From contig NZ_VDCQ01000011.1 of assembly GCF_006265175.1 (NCBI RefSeq), positions 62,001 to 126,000 on the forward strand: DNA of 64,000 nt, given 5' to 3'. A program made the translations under genes and the position numbers. This DNA is from Paenibacillus hemerocallicola (GTDB lineage Bacteria; Bacillota; Bacilli; Paenibacillales; NBRC-103111). The notes beneath the pieces are model-generated. The model did no database searches and was not told where the DNA came from. It worked only from the letters and a program-made list of their open reading frames with translations. This document shows, one piece after another, positions 9,690-19,404 of this stretch (the stretch's first letter is position 1; every line of letters begins with the position of its first letter).

Positions 9690-10484
9690 ATGAAAAACAA
9701 ATTGCAAGGCATGGTCATGGGATTGATCATCGGCGTGCTGCTGTCGATTACGGCGGCATATGCGACCGGGGCGGGTACGCAGATCGAGGTGTATTTCAAG
9801 GATTTGGTATTCAAGTTCGACGGGGTCGAGAAAAAGCCGGATCAGGAAAGCTTTATTTATAATGGCTCGACTTACGTACCGATCAGGTTCGTCAGCGAAT
9901 CGCTCGGGATTCCGGTCAACTACAACGAGGGGACCAGTACGATTTCCATCGGAGCGCGTTATGCCGCTCCCCCCGCGATGACGATCGACAAGGAAAAGTC
10001 GTATCAGGCGATCGTCACGACGAATAAGGGCAGCTTTACGATCGAGCTGTTTGCCAAAGACGCGCCGAAAACCGTCAACAACTTTGTCTTTTTGGCGAAC
10101 GAGCGCTATTATGAGGGCTCGCCTTTCCACCGCATTATCGAAAGCTTCGTAGCCCAGACCGGAGCGCCGGCGGGAACCTGGAGAGGAGAACTTGGCTATA
10201 CGTTCGAGGACGAGTTGAACAACGGCCACAAATATGAACCGGGTATCGTGGCGATGGCCAATGCCGGGCCGAATACGAATGAGAGCCAATTTTTCATCTG
10301 CACGGGAAAAGAATGCGAATTTCTGAACAGCACCCCGAATTATTCGATTTTCGGCAAAGTAATCGGAGGGATGGATGTCGTCAGCACGATTGCATCCACT
10401 CCGGTTGAGAAGAACCAGTTTGGCGAAATGAGCAAGCCTAAGGAAGAGGTTACCGTACAACGAGTCGATATCGTAGTCAAATAA
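9690..10484 (+). CDS. Secreted cyclophilin-type peptidyl-prolyl isomerase with copper-amine-oxidase-N-like segment
   Basis: 264 aa. An N-terminal signal or anchor segment (about 8-26: MVMGLIIGVLLSITAAYATG) is followed by a short module like the copper amine oxidase N-terminal domain common in paenibacilli (NGSTYVPIRFVSESLG). From about residue 100 a cyclophilin domain follows: SFTIELFAKDAPKTVNNFV, FHRIIESFVAQTG, then NESQFFI and IFGKVIGGMDVV. It catalyses proline isomerisation outside the membrane. Start ATG at 9690 with AAAGGTGG upstream; GTG at 9681 is the alternative. Divergent from the phosphotransferase gene. Confidence 0.9.
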   Translation: MKNKLQGMVMGLIIGVLLSITAAYATGAGTQIEVYFKDLVFKFDGVEKKPDQESFIYNGSTYVPIRFVSESLGIPVNYNEGTSTISIGARYAAPPAMTIDKEKSYQAIVTTNKGSFTIELFAKDAPKTVNNFVFLANERYYEGSPFHRIIESFVAQTGAPAGTWRGELGYTFEDELNNGHKYEPGIVAMANAGPNTNESQFFICTGKECEFLNSTPNYSIFGKVIGGMDVVSTIASTPVEKNQFGEMSKPKEEVTVQRVDIVVK

Positions 10485-10585
10485 TAAGACACTTGTTCGT
10501 ATAAGGAAGGGCTGTCGTCCGAAATGATCCGGGATCGCGTCCTTTCGGCAGTGCGGAACAAGCAATTCCGTTATTTTTTGAGAAG

Positions 10586-10766
10586 GGAACTACGAGTTCC
10601 TCTATTGCCAGCGACAGGTGGAGGAACGGCACAAACGGAACGAAAAGTTCCTCTATTTGAGTAAATGACCTTCAAAGCGGTCCTCATACTGCCGGTAAAG
10701 GAACATATTGTTCCTCCCCCAATTTTGCGGCTCACCGAAGGGAAAGCGGAACTTTTTGTTCCGCTT
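10586..10766. repeat. Cluster of four GGAAC-N5-GTTCC palindromes
   Basis: Four copies with exactly five bases between the arms: arms at 10586-10590/10596-10600, 10637-10641/10647-10651, 10700-10704/10710-10714 and 10748-10752/10758-10762. The first two continue into the shared word CTCTATT; the last is extended to GCGGAAC...GTTCCGC. Centre spacings are 51, 63 and 48 bases. The arms resemble those of the repeats at 25.6 and 40.5 kb. Confidence 0.75.
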
Positions 10767-10774
10767 ATCTTATT

Positions 10775-10839
10775 TTTCTGAACCAAGAAAAACTTCCTCT
10801 ATCGCGGTCGCTCATCTTTGAAATAAGTTCGATAGACGT
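10775..10839. repeat. Dispersed intergenic element, copy 1
   Basis: Shares TTTCTGAACCAAG, then A-rich sequence, CCTCTA, TCGCGGTCGCTC, TCTTTGAA and TCGATAGACGT in the same order with 32331-32404. It abuts the palindrome cluster. Function unknown. Confidence 0.6.
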
Positions 10840-11092
10840 AATTCATTATTACGGCTGTCGATTGTCAACGATAAGAGAAATATGCGCGAATAAGTATCGT
10901 TGCTTATTTAGTAACAGGTATAATATAGGTATTTACCGCGCTTTAATTTATGTTAAAATAAGGAATGACAGCGATTACATGACCACGTGATGGAGAAAGG
11001 AGGGAGATGATTTTATCCGGTGTCGTTCGGCCATGCCTTTAACGGATCAACAATCGCAGGGACGCGAAAGGAAATCAAAGGAGGAATAGCTC

Positions 11093-13132
11093 ATGAAACG
11101 ATCAAGCAAGCGAAACAAATGGACAACGCTCATACTGGCCGCGTGCCTGTCGCTCGGTCCCGCATCGGCTGTATCCGCATCTTCCAACGCATGGTACGAT
11201 TCTTACGTCGCGGCGGAGAACAGTTTGGGCGGCAACTACTATACGAGCGACGACGGAGGGAGCTTGGCCTGGGGGGAAAGCTATATTTTGGAAAGCTATC
11301 TCGACTTGTACGGGCTGACGAAAAATACGGCTTGGCTCGATAAGTTCGCGACGCATGCGGATACGGTCATCGCTACGGCGGACGATATCGACAATGACGG
11401 TTATCGGGGCTGGAGCAGCTCCAGGTACAGCCCGACGGAGCTTGCCAATTGGGACTTCGAAACGGCCGCCAGCGGCGACAGCACATTGCCGGCGAGCTGG
11501 CTGCGTTTTCAATCGACAAGCTCCACCGCTCTACGGACGACCGACCATCCGACTCAGACAGCCGGCAGTTATGCGGTAGAGGTCCGTACCGAATCCACGG
11601 GGACGAAATGGCAAAGCCTGTACCAGCCGATGATCGCCTATGAGCCGGATACGTTGTACGTTTTGCAATTTTACGGCAAGACGAACGGCTCCGCCGCCAA
11701 AGGGCGCGCTTATTTGCGCGACAAGACGACGAATACGATTCTGTGCTCGGTTCCGTTCGAGAATACGAGCTGGGCGCTCCATACCGCCGAATGCCGCACC
11801 CCGGCCGCGACCGGTCACGTGCTGGAAGTGTGGCTCGGACATCAAACTTATACGGTGCCGGGCGGCAAAGCGTTTTTCGATAACGTGAAAATCAACGCCA
11901 AGCTGCCCTTTATGGTGCACGACGGGGTCATCGGCACGCCGATCGCCAAGTTCATCAAGCTGATTAGAGGCAATACGGCGCTCCAAAGCGCATATTTGAC
12001 CAAAGCGAACGGCTACCTCGATTTTCTGGAGGACCATATCGTCCCGCGCTGGGAGAACAGCAGCTATATCGGCAACACGTGGACCGCGATCAATTCCACG
12101 ACGGGGATGTATAAGCAGTCGGCCAACTTTGACGCCTTCTCGCACAGTTCGACTTGGACTTACTTACCCTACAATCAAGCTCTCGCTTACGTGAACATGC
12201 TCATGGTGCTGTACGAGTCGAACGGCAACCCGACGTACTTGGACAGGGCGAAGCGGACGGGCCAATATTTCAAAAACGCATTGACCACTAGCGGCACCGC
12301 CTATAATTGGAACTATGCGTACTACGCTTCGACGGTGGAGGATACGTCCCATGCGAACGTCGATCTGGGCTTCGTGCTGGACATGTACCGCAACGGTCAA
12401 ATGTTCGCGGGAGCGGATATGGACAAGTTCGCGGATGCGCTGACCGAGGTGATGTGGAACGGCTCCACGACGGCACCGACATTGACGCACTACGTAAACG
12501 GAACCGGCGCGACCGATTTCAGCAAATATATGTCCAATTGGACGGAGCTGGCCCAGTTCGACAAACGTATATTTACGATCGCGTCCGAACAGTACAGGGG
12601 CTTTGCACCGACGAATACGGCCTATCTGCTAACCTTGGCGCGCATCATGAAGTGGGACCGTTCGAAAATCGTCAACCAGAGCTTCGAGATGACTGCGTCG
12701 ACGGACTTGACGCAGCCCGCTCAATGGAACCGGGTCGGTTCGACGTCCGCTACCGCATATTTGGACACGGCGAACGCCTATGAAGGGAAATACGGCTTGA
12801 CGATCAAGGCGCAAGGCTCAACCGCCCAACAGGCGAACCAGACGTGGGAAGGATGGCTGCCGTCGACCTCGTATACGCTTACGTTCGCAGGCAAAACGGA
12901 CGGAACTGGCGCGGGCGGCAAAGTGTACGTGAAAAACGAGACGACCGGAACGATCGTCGCCAGTCTGTCTTTCAACGATACGGCTTGGACGCAGAAGACG
13001 CTCACGTTCACGTCACCGTCCGATTCGTCCCACGTGCTCCGCACCTACTTGACGAACGATAACGCAACCGTAACGAACGGCAAAGCGCACTTCGATACGA
13101 TTAAAATGAAGGTCAGCTCCGACTCCTGGTAA
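11093..13132 (+). CDS. Secreted helical-barrel protein with two carbohydrate-binding-like domains
   Basis: 679 aa. Signal peptide 1-30 (basic start, LILAACLSLGPASAVSAS). Residues about 33-117 and 272-525 are helical and look like an (alpha/alpha) barrel of the type found in glycoside hydrolases and polysaccharide lyases (GGSLAWGESYILESYLDLY; NPTYLDRAKRTGQYFK). A jelly-roll-like domain of about 150 residues is inserted at 118-268, and a second related one closes the protein at 526-679. Both begin N-x-x-FE, contain a YGKT/AGKTDG turn and a K-x-YL/VKN motif, and end with AFFDNVKI or AHFDTIKM. Catalytic residues and substrate are not identifiable by eye. ATG at 11093 has AAAGGAGG upstream. Monocistronic, with a terminator behind it. 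Confidence 0.8.
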   Translation: MKRSSKRNKWTTLILAACLSLGPASAVSASSNAWYDSYVAAENSLGGNYYTSDDGGSLAWGESYILESYLDLYGLTKNTAWLDKFATHADTVIATADDIDNDGYRGWSSSRYSPTELANWDFETAASGDSTLPASWLRFQSTSSTALRTTDHPTQTAGSYAVEVRTESTGTKWQSLYQPMIAYEPDTLYVLQFYGKTNGSAAKGRAYLRDKTTNTILCSVPFENTSWALHTAECRTPAATGHVLEVWLGHQTYTVPGGKAFFDNVKINAKLPFMVHDGVIGTPIAKFIKLIRGNTALQSAYLTKANGYLDFLEDHIVPRWENSSYIGNTWTAINSTTGMYKQSANFDAFSHSSTWTYLPYNQALAYVNMLMVLYESNGNPTYLDRAKRTGQYFKNALTTSGTAYNWNYAYYASTVEDTSHANVDLGFVLDMYRNGQMFAGADMDKFADALTEVMWNGSTTAPTLTHYVNGTGATDFSKYMSNWTELAQFDKRIFTIASEQYRGFAPTNTAYLLTLARIMKWDRSKIVNQSFEMTASTDLTQPAQWNRVGSTSATAYLDTANAYEGKYGLTIKAQGSTAQQANQTWEGWLPSTSYTLTFAGKTDGTGAGGKVYVKNETTGTIVASLSFNDTAWTQKTLTFTSPSDSSHVLRTYLTNDNATVTNGKAHFDTIKMKVSSDSW

Positions 13133-13150
13133 AAAACTGTACTATAAGAA

Positions 13151-13191
13151 AAGAAGCGTCCTCCGCCGCTAGGGGCGGAACGCTTCTTTTT
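13151..13191. terminator. Bidirectional rho-independent terminator
   Basis: AAGAAGCGT (13151-13159) pairs with ACGCTTCTT (13180-13188), with an inner CCGCC/GGCGG stem, followed by TTTTT on the plus strand and A-rich sequence on the other side. It separates the convergent barrel-protein and tagA genes. Confidence 0.85.
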
Positions 13192-13199
13192 AATGTCCG

Positions 13200-13964
13200 T
13201 TATATCCGGTTTCTGAAAAAAAACGCCTTTGCGGCAAAAACCGGTAAGATGAGCTGGCGCCGCCAGCGCGAAGGATTGGACAACAGCCTGTACAGCCATT
13301 CGATGTTCAGCTTGATCCAAAATTCCGGAGCCCGCTTTACTTTGCCCGCGATGACGTCCAGACTCCCGCCGACGCCCATCACGATTTTGGCGTTCAACAG
13401 CGGTTTATTGCGGTATATCCATCGCTCGGCATGGGGGGCGCCCATCGCTACGATCAAAAAATCGGGGCTTGCGGCCATTATTTCCTCCACGATGGTTGAT
13501 TCGCGTTCCTTGTCGAAGAAACCGTTATGACGTCCGGCGATTCGGATGCCCGGGTAACGTTCGGCTATCGTTTCGACCGCCTTGCGGCTCGTCTCCTCAT
13601 CGGTACCGAGGAAGTAGAACGACCATTTGTCCCGATTGCCCTGCTCCAATAGACGCACCAGCATGTCGTAGCCGGTAACGCGCCCCGAGATGGGCTCGCC
13701 CTTCCATTTCGCGGCAAGCACGATCCCGATCCCGTCGGCGGTTACGATGCCGGCTTCGAGCAAAATTCGCTTCAACTGCTCGTCCTTGGAAGCCGACATG
13801 ACGATTTCGGGGTTCGCGGTTACGACATGATACATGTCGCGCCGCTCGCCGTTTGCGATGCGGCTTAGGTGATGAATCGTTTCATCGTAGGTCATTTTGG
13901 ATATGGGAACGCCCATTATGCTTACCCGATTCACGGCTGCTTGCGTTTGTGCCGCTTGGCTCAT
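13200..13964 (-). CDS. tagA: WecG/TagA/CpsF-family glycosyltransferase
   Basis: 254 aa, the N-acetylmannosaminyltransferase type that makes the wall teichoic acid linkage unit by adding ManNAc to undecaprenyl-PP-GlcNAc at the inner membrane face. Visible: [13 protein letters not shown], the substrate region [22 protein letters not shown] with the conserved T-x-D-G, then [11 protein letters not shown], and the C-terminal [20 protein letters not shown] with a basic membrane-binding tail. Its ATG overlaps the ykuR stop by 4 bases (ATGA type), so the two are translationally coupled. A role in capsule or exopolysaccharide is also possible for the family. Confidence 0.9.
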   Translation of the reverse strand: MSQAAQTQAAVNRVSIMGVPISKMTYDETIHHLSRIANGERRDMYHVVTANPEIVMSASKDEQLKRILLEAGIVTADGIGIVLAAKWKGEPISGRVTGYDMLVRLLEQGNRDKWSFYFLGTDEETSRKAVETIAERYPGIRIAGRHNGFFDKERESTIVEEIMAASPDFLIVAMGAPHAERWIYRNKPLLNAKIVMGVGGSLDVIAGKVKRAPEFWIKLNIEWLYRLLSNPSRWRRQLILPVFAAKAFFFRNRI

Positions 13965-15118
13965 ATCGACTCTCCTCCGGAATGGGTTTGGTCCGATTTC
14001 CAGCGGATGTACCGGGTGACCGTATCGATGGCGACCGGCATCGCCCGCTCGTCCGGCTCAAGCTTGGCATGATGGAGGCCGAACGGCGTATCGACCCCCA
14101 GCCAGAACATGAAGCCTGGAATGCGTTCGAGAAAATATCCGAAATCTTCGCCGGTCATCGCTTCCGGACATTCGACAAGCTTGGCGCTCGCGGATTCGTC
14201 AAGCCAGTCCATGAATTCTCGGGTAATCGCCTCGTCATTGTACACTTGCCTGTAGTTCGAGCCGTAATCGATAACGGCCTTGCACTCGAAAGCCGCTTCC
14301 GTTCCGCTAATCAGCGCTTCGATCCGTTTCTTGACGATATGCATCGTGTCCGCGGACAACGTGCGGATCGTGCCTTCGAGGCGGGCTTTCTCGGCGATGA
14401 TGTTTTGCTTCGTGCCGCCTTCGATTTTGCCGACCGTAACGACTGCCGAATCGAGCGGGTTGATGTTGCGGGAGACGATCGACTGCAGCTGGACGAGCAG
14501 GTGGGCGGCGGCGACGACCATATCGTTGGCCCGATGGGGATAAGCGGCATGGCCGCCCTTGCCGATCAAATCGATAAATAGCTCGGACGTATTCGCGAAT
14601 AAAATGCCCGGCCGTGTCGCGATCGTACCGACCTCATATTCGGGCGCGATATGCAGCGCTACGATCTGGTCGGGCATCCAGTCCCGGAGCTCCTCGCTTT
14701 CCAGCATCGGCTTCGCTCCACCGGGACCTTCCTCGGCCGGTTGGAAAATGACGACCAGATCGTCTTTCATTTCGTTCTCGACGAAATGGGTCAGTACGCC
14801 AAGGCCGATCGCCATATGCATATCATGACCGCACGCATGCATGAAGCCGGGATGCGTCGAACGAAATTCGTAGGAGGTGTCTTCCTCGATCGGTAAGCCG
14901 TCCATATCGGCACGATAGCCGAATACGCGATCGGGAGCGGATCCCTTTACCTTGACGAGAATGCCTGTTCGCCAAGTGCGGACCTCGATCCTTTGCTGCG
15001 GCAGCTCGGCAATGCGGTCGAGCAGGAAGCGCTGCGTTTTGAATTCCTGGAAGCCCGGCTCGGGAATGAGATGGAGCTGGCGGCGGAGCTCGACAAACGT
15101 TTGAATGGCCGTACTCAT
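13961..15118 (-). CDS. ykuR: N-acetyldiaminopimelate deacetylase
   Basis: 385 aa, M20 metallopeptidase family, cytoplasmic. It removes acetate from N-acetyl-LL-diaminopimelate in the acetylase branch of lysine and peptidoglycan precursor synthesis (also called dapL). Visible metal-binding motifs: [29 protein letters not shown] and the late ALHIAPEY and H-H-A-K sites; a lid domain follows [11 protein letters not shown]20 hydrolases of other substrates look alike, but dapH directly upstream makes this assignment strong. AGGAGGT precedes the ATG. It follows dapH after a 103-base gap holding a hairpin. Confidence 0.91.
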   Translation of the reverse strand: MSTAIQTFVELRRQLHLIPEPGFQEFKTQRFLLDRIAELPQQRIEVRTWRTGILVKVKGSAPDRVFGYRADMDGLPIEEDTSYEFRSTHPGFMHACGHDMHMAIGLGVLTHFVENEMKDDLVVIFQPAEEGPGGAKPMLESEELRDWMPDQIVALHIAPEYEVGTIATRPGILFANTSELFIDLIGKGGHAAYPHRANDMVVAAAHLLVQLQSIVSRNINPLDSAVVTVGKIEGGTKQNIIAEKARLEGTIRTLSADTMHIVKKRIEALISGTEAAFECKAVIDYGSNYRQVYNDEAITREFMDWLDESASAKLVECPEAMTGEDFGYFLERIPGFMFWLGVDTPFGLHHAKLEPDERAMPVAIDTVTRYIRWKSDQTHSGGESI

Positions 15119-15181
15119 AGGACCTCCTTAATAATGAAGCCTGCAGCGGCTCGCTTGTGATGATCCCGATCGCGAAACGAA

Positions 15182-15202
15182 AGCCAGGGGAGGCCCCTGG
15201 CT
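15182..15202 (-). terminator. Hairpin between dapH and ykuR
   Basis: Perfect 9-bp stem AGCCAGGGG / CCCCTGGCT with a 3-base loop, followed on the minus strand by TTCGTTTCG. The T tail is weak, so it may only attenuate read-through from dapH into ykuR or stabilise the mRNA end. Confidence 0.5.
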
Positions 15203-15221
15203 CGTCGGTTCGATCGCTGGC

Positions 15222-15932
15222 TTACAGTTGGCGAAGCTCTTGCATAATTTCCGTCTTCGACTTCGTTTTCGCGTCGACTTTTTTGATTTCGCGCGCAGGA
15301 GTTCCGGCTACGACCGTATATTCGGGAACCTCCTGCGTGACAACGGCGCCGGCTGCCACGACGGAGCCTTTGCCGATGCGGACGCCTTCGAGAATAACGG
15401 CATTCGCGCCCACGAGCACGTCATCCTCGATGACGACAGGCTGCGCCGATGGCGGTTCGATAACGCCGGCTACGACCGAGCCTGCGCCGATGTGGCACAT
15501 TTTGCCGATTTGCGCGCGTCCGCCTACTACGACGTTCATATCGATCATCGTACCGTCGCCGATCGACGCGCCGATGTTGATCGTGGAATTCATCATAATA
15601 ACGGCATTGTCGCCGATCGTTACTTTGTCGCGGATGATCGCTCCCGGCTCGATGCGGGCGTTGATGCCTTTAAGGTCCAGCATCGGGATGGCGGAGTTGC
15701 GGCGGTCGTTCTCGATTTCGAAATCTTCGATAAGCGCTTTGTTCGATTCGAGCGCTTGGGCGATAGCCGGCCATTCCCCGAAGATGACGCCGCTCGTACC
15801 GGATACGAAGGCGCGGATATCGGAGCCGAATACGGCTTGCTCGAGCTTGCCTTTCACATATACTTTCACGGGCGTTTTTTTCGTGCTGTTTTTAATAAAA
15901 TTGATCACTTCCATCGTGTTCATTTCGGACAT
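15222..15932 (-). CDS. dapH: Tetrahydrodipicolinate N-acetyltransferase
   Basis: 236 aa, exactly the usual DapH length. It acetylates tetrahydrodipicolinate with acetyl-CoA in diaminopimelate synthesis. The N-terminal helical part ([20 protein letters not shown]) is followed from about residue 88 by left-handed beta-helix hexapeptide repeats ([25 protein letters not shown], then [10 protein letters not shown] and [21 protein letters not shown]). The ATG at 15932 has AAAGGAG upstream. The frame stays open 80 codons further, but that stretch has no ribosome site and lies in the divergent promoter region with the pyr operon. Confidence 0.96.
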   Translation of the reverse strand: MSEMNTMEVINFIKNSTKKTPVKVYVKGKLEQAVFGSDIRAFVSGTSGVIFGEWPAIAQALESNKALIEDFEIENDRRNSAIPMLDLKGINARIEPGAIIRDKVTIGDNAVIMMNSTINIGASIGDGTMIDMNVVVGGRAQIGKMCHIGAGSVVAGVIEPPSAQPVVIEDDVLVGANAVILEGVRIGKGSVVAAGAVVTQEVPEYTVVAGTPAREIKKVDAKTKSKTEIMQELRQL

Positions 15933-16162
15933 GAGGATTGATTCTCCTTTGCGAATAACGTATAAACCTTTTATAGCATAAAAGAATGGGCCAAGCAATC
16001 CTGACCGGTGCGGTACGGTGCCGAATCGGACAAAGGAAACATGCCGGGAGCAACTTATAAAGGGAGAAATTGCCGGACGGGCTATTCCCGTTTGCCAAAT
16101 AGAATGGCGGATAAAAGCGAATAGTAGTAAGACAAGACGAATCGACATCCTATCGAAATGAA

Positions 16163-16191
16163 TTGACATCATTTGTCGAACGTGAGATAAT
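16163..16191 (+). promoter_or_regulatory. Sigma-A promoter of the pyr operon
   Basis: TTGACA at 16163-16168 and GATAAT at 16186-16191 with a 17-base spacer. It places the RNA start near 16198, immediately before the PyrR-type leader. Confidence 0.8.
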
Positions 16192-16197
16192 CATCAG

Positions 16198-17079
<882 letters not shown>

Positions 17080-17083
17080 CGAT

Positions 17084-17992
17084 ATGACGCAAACGAACGT
17101 GGCATGCGACCGGCACCTGCTCGGGCTGAAGCAGCTCGACAAAGAAGAGATCGTAAGCATCCTCGACCGCGCCGCCCACTGGGAGAGGCAGCCGAATAAA
17201 GTAACGCATTTGCTCGAAGGCAAATTCGTCGCCAACATGTTTTTCGAGAACAGCACGCGGACCCGCTTCTCCTTCGAGGTAGCGGAGAAACGGCTGGGCG
17301 CTCAGGTTCTGAACTTTTCGGCCGCCGCCTCCAGCGTGGAGAAGGGCGAATCGATTTACGATACGGTGCGGACACTGGAATCGATGGGAATCGACGCGGG
17401 CGTCATCCGGATGAAGCCGATCGGCCTGCTGGCCGAGCTGGCCGAGAAAATCAAGGTGCCGCTGATCAACGCGGGAGACGGCAACAACGAGCATCCGACC
17501 CAGGCACTGCTCGATCTATATACGATGCGCAAATCGTTCGGCGAAATCAAAGGGCTGACCGTCTCGATTATCGGAGACATCATGCACAGCCGCGTGGCCA
17601 GGTCGAACCTGTGGGGGCTGCAGAAGCTCGGAGCGAACGTCAAGTTCTGCGCGCCCGACAATATGCGGTCCGAGGAATTGGGAGAGCACGCGCCTTACGT
17701 AGCCATCGAGGAGGCGCTGCAGGCGGACGTCGTCATGACGCTGAGGGTTCAGCTGGAACGGCATGACAAAGGGTTCATCCGGTCGGCCGAAGACTACCGC
17801 GAGCATTACGGGCTCACCGTAGAGCGCGCCGGCATGATGAAGCCGCATGCGATCATCATGCATCCCGCTCCGGTCAACCGCGGAGTCGAAATCGACGACG
17901 AATTGGTCGAGCACGAGAAATCGAAAATATTTACGCAAATGAGTCATGGAGTGCCGATCCGCATGGCGGTTATCGAACGGGCGCTGGCATAG
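17084..17992 (+). CDS. pyrB: Aspartate carbamoyltransferase catalytic chain
   Basis: 302 aa. Condenses carbamoyl phosphate and aspartate to carbamoyl aspartate, step 2 of UMP synthesis. Carbamoyl phosphate motif ENSTRTRFSFE at about 55-65, then KGESIYDT, NAGDGNNEHPTQALLD and the C-terminal HPAPVNRGVEID. No regulatory-chain gene is nearby, as expected for the Bacillus-type enzyme. Second gene of the operon. Confidence 0.97.
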   Translation: MTQTNVACDRHLLGLKQLDKEEIVSILDRAAHWERQPNKVTHLLEGKFVANMFFENSTRTRFSFEVAEKRLGAQVLNFSAAASSVEKGESIYDTVRTLESMGIDAGVIRMKPIGLLAELAEKIKVPLINAGDGNNEHPTQALLDLYTMRKSFGEIKGLTVSIIGDIMHSRVARSNLWGLQKLGANVKFCAPDNMRSEELGEHAPYVAIEEALQADVVMTLRVQLERHDKGFIRSAEDYREHYGLTVERAGMMKPHAIIMHPAPVNRGVEIDDELVEHEKSKIFTQMSHGVPIRMAVIERALA

Positions 17993-18023
17993 ATCAAACG
18001 TAAGCAGGATCAGGAGGCGAACC

Positions 18024-19313
18024 ATGGGAACTTGGATCATTAACGGAAGCGTGCCGGTACGCGGGCAAAACCGGCTGGAGAAAAAGCACGTGCTTGTCGA
18101 GAACGGTAAAATCGCAGCTATCCTCGACGACGCTGCGGAAGGAGCTCCGGATACCGTCGGGCATGAGATCATCGACGCAGCCGGCAAGCTCTTGTCCGCG
18201 GGGTTTATCGATATGCACGTGCATTTGCGCGAGCCGGGATTCGAATATAAAGAAACGATTGCGACGGGAACGCGTTCGGCCGCCAGAGGCGGGTACACGA
18301 CGATCGCCTGCATGCCGAATACGAGACCGGTCATCGACAAGGTCGAAACCGTCAACTACGTGCTGGACAAGGCGGAAACGGAAGGAATCGTACGGGTGCT
18401 GCCATACGGCTGCATTACGAAAAACCAGCTCGGCCGCGAGCTGACCGATTTCGCCGCGATGAAGGAAGCGGGCGTCGTCGGCTTTACGGATGACGGAGTA
18501 GGCGTGCAGAGCGCGCAGATGATGAAGGACGCGATGGCGCTCGCCGCCTCGATGAATATGCCGGTTATCGCGCATTGCGAAGACAACACGCTCGTCGAGG
18601 GGGGCTCGTTTACGGAAGGCGAGTTCGCCCGCAAAAACGGACTGAAGGGCATCCCGAACGAGTCGGAGGCGATCCACGTCGGCCGGGACATCCTGCTCGC
18701 GGAAGCGACCGGCGTACACTACCACGTTTGTCATGTCAGCGCCGAGCAATCGGTTCGGCTGATCCGGCACGGCAAACAGTTCGGGATCAAGGTCACCTCC
18801 GAGGTTTGCCCGCATCACCTGCTGTTGTCCGATGAAGATATTCCGGGGATGGACCCGAACTGGAAAATGAATCCGCCGCTGCGGACGCCGAAAGACGTCG
18901 AGGCGGTCATCGCCGGGCTGGAGGACGGCACGATCGACATTATCGTGACCGATCACGCTCCCCATAGCGAGGAAGAAAAAGCCCGGGACTTGCAGATGGC
19001 GCCGTTCGGCATCGTCGGATTCGAGACCGCGTTTCCTCTGCTGTACACCAAATTCGTACGCACCGGACGCTGGACGCTGGAGTTCCTGCTCGACCGGATG
19101 ACGTCGAAGCCGGCGGAGCTGTTCGGATTGCCTTGGGGCATACTAGAGGTCGGCCGCGCCGCCGATTTGACGCTCGTCGATCTGGAGACCGAGAAAGCGG
19201 TCGATCCGGCGCAGTTTTTGAGCAAAGGACGCAATACGCCTTTCGCCGGCTGGAAGCTGTACGGTTGGCCGTCGCTTACGATGGTGGCGGGCAAGACGGT
19301 TTGGAGCGAATAA
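18024..19313 (+). CDS. pyrC: Dihydroorotase
   Basis: 429 aa amidohydrolase, type I (long) dihydroorotase; cyclises carbamoyl aspartate to dihydroorotate using zinc. Metal ligands: H65 and H67 in DMHVHLREPG, the later HCED, HVCHVS and the catalytic aspartate in VTDHAPHS. AGGAGG lies 7 bases before the ATG at 18024; an ATG 78 bases upstream overlaps pyrB and has no site. Gap to pyrB 31 bases. Confidence 0.97.
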   Translation: MGTWIINGSVPVRGQNRLEKKHVLVENGKIAAILDDAAEGAPDTVGHEIIDAAGKLLSAGFIDMHVHLREPGFEYKETIATGTRSAARGGYTTIACMPNTRPVIDKVETVNYVLDKAETEGIVRVLPYGCITKNQLGRELTDFAAMKEAGVVGFTDDGVGVQSAQMMKDAMALAASMNMPVIAHCEDNTLVEGGSFTEGEFARKNGLKGIPNESEAIHVGRDILLAEATGVHYHVCHVSAEQSVRLIRHGKQFGIKVTSEVCPHHLLLSDEDIPGMDPNWKMNPPLRTPKDVEAVIAGLEDGTIDIIVTDHAPHSEEEKARDLQMAPFGIVGFETAFPLLYTKFVRTGRWTLEFLLDRMTSKPAELFGLPWGILEVGRAADLTLVDLETEKAVDPAQFLSKGRNTPFAGWKLYGWPSLTMVAGKTVWSE

Positions 19314-19404
19314 CCTCCGAAAGTATAGATGGCAGAGCACGAGAGAAGCGACAGACACCGAAGCAAAGACTACCGGCAGCAAATCGATTGGAGGAATGAA
19401 GAGG

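Larger units (their letters stand above)
10485..11092 (+). other. 608-base intergenic region with palindromes
   Basis: No convincing gene. It contains four GGAAC-N5-GTTCC palindromes (10586-10762) and an element repeated near 32.3 kb (10775-10839), each listed separately. From 10840 to 11092 it is AT-rich, with TATAAT-like sequence near 10920 and a strong ribosome site (AAAGGAGGAAT) for the next gene; no promoter with good spacing was found. Confidence 0.6.

Noticed and set aside
9072-10565. 497-codon minus-strand open frame across the phosphotransferase and cyclophilin genes
   Set aside because: It crosses two well-supported genes in other frames and has no domain.
10586-10766. CRISPR array
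   Set aside because: The repeats are 15-base palindromes with irregular spacing and no cas genes; copies share only short arms.
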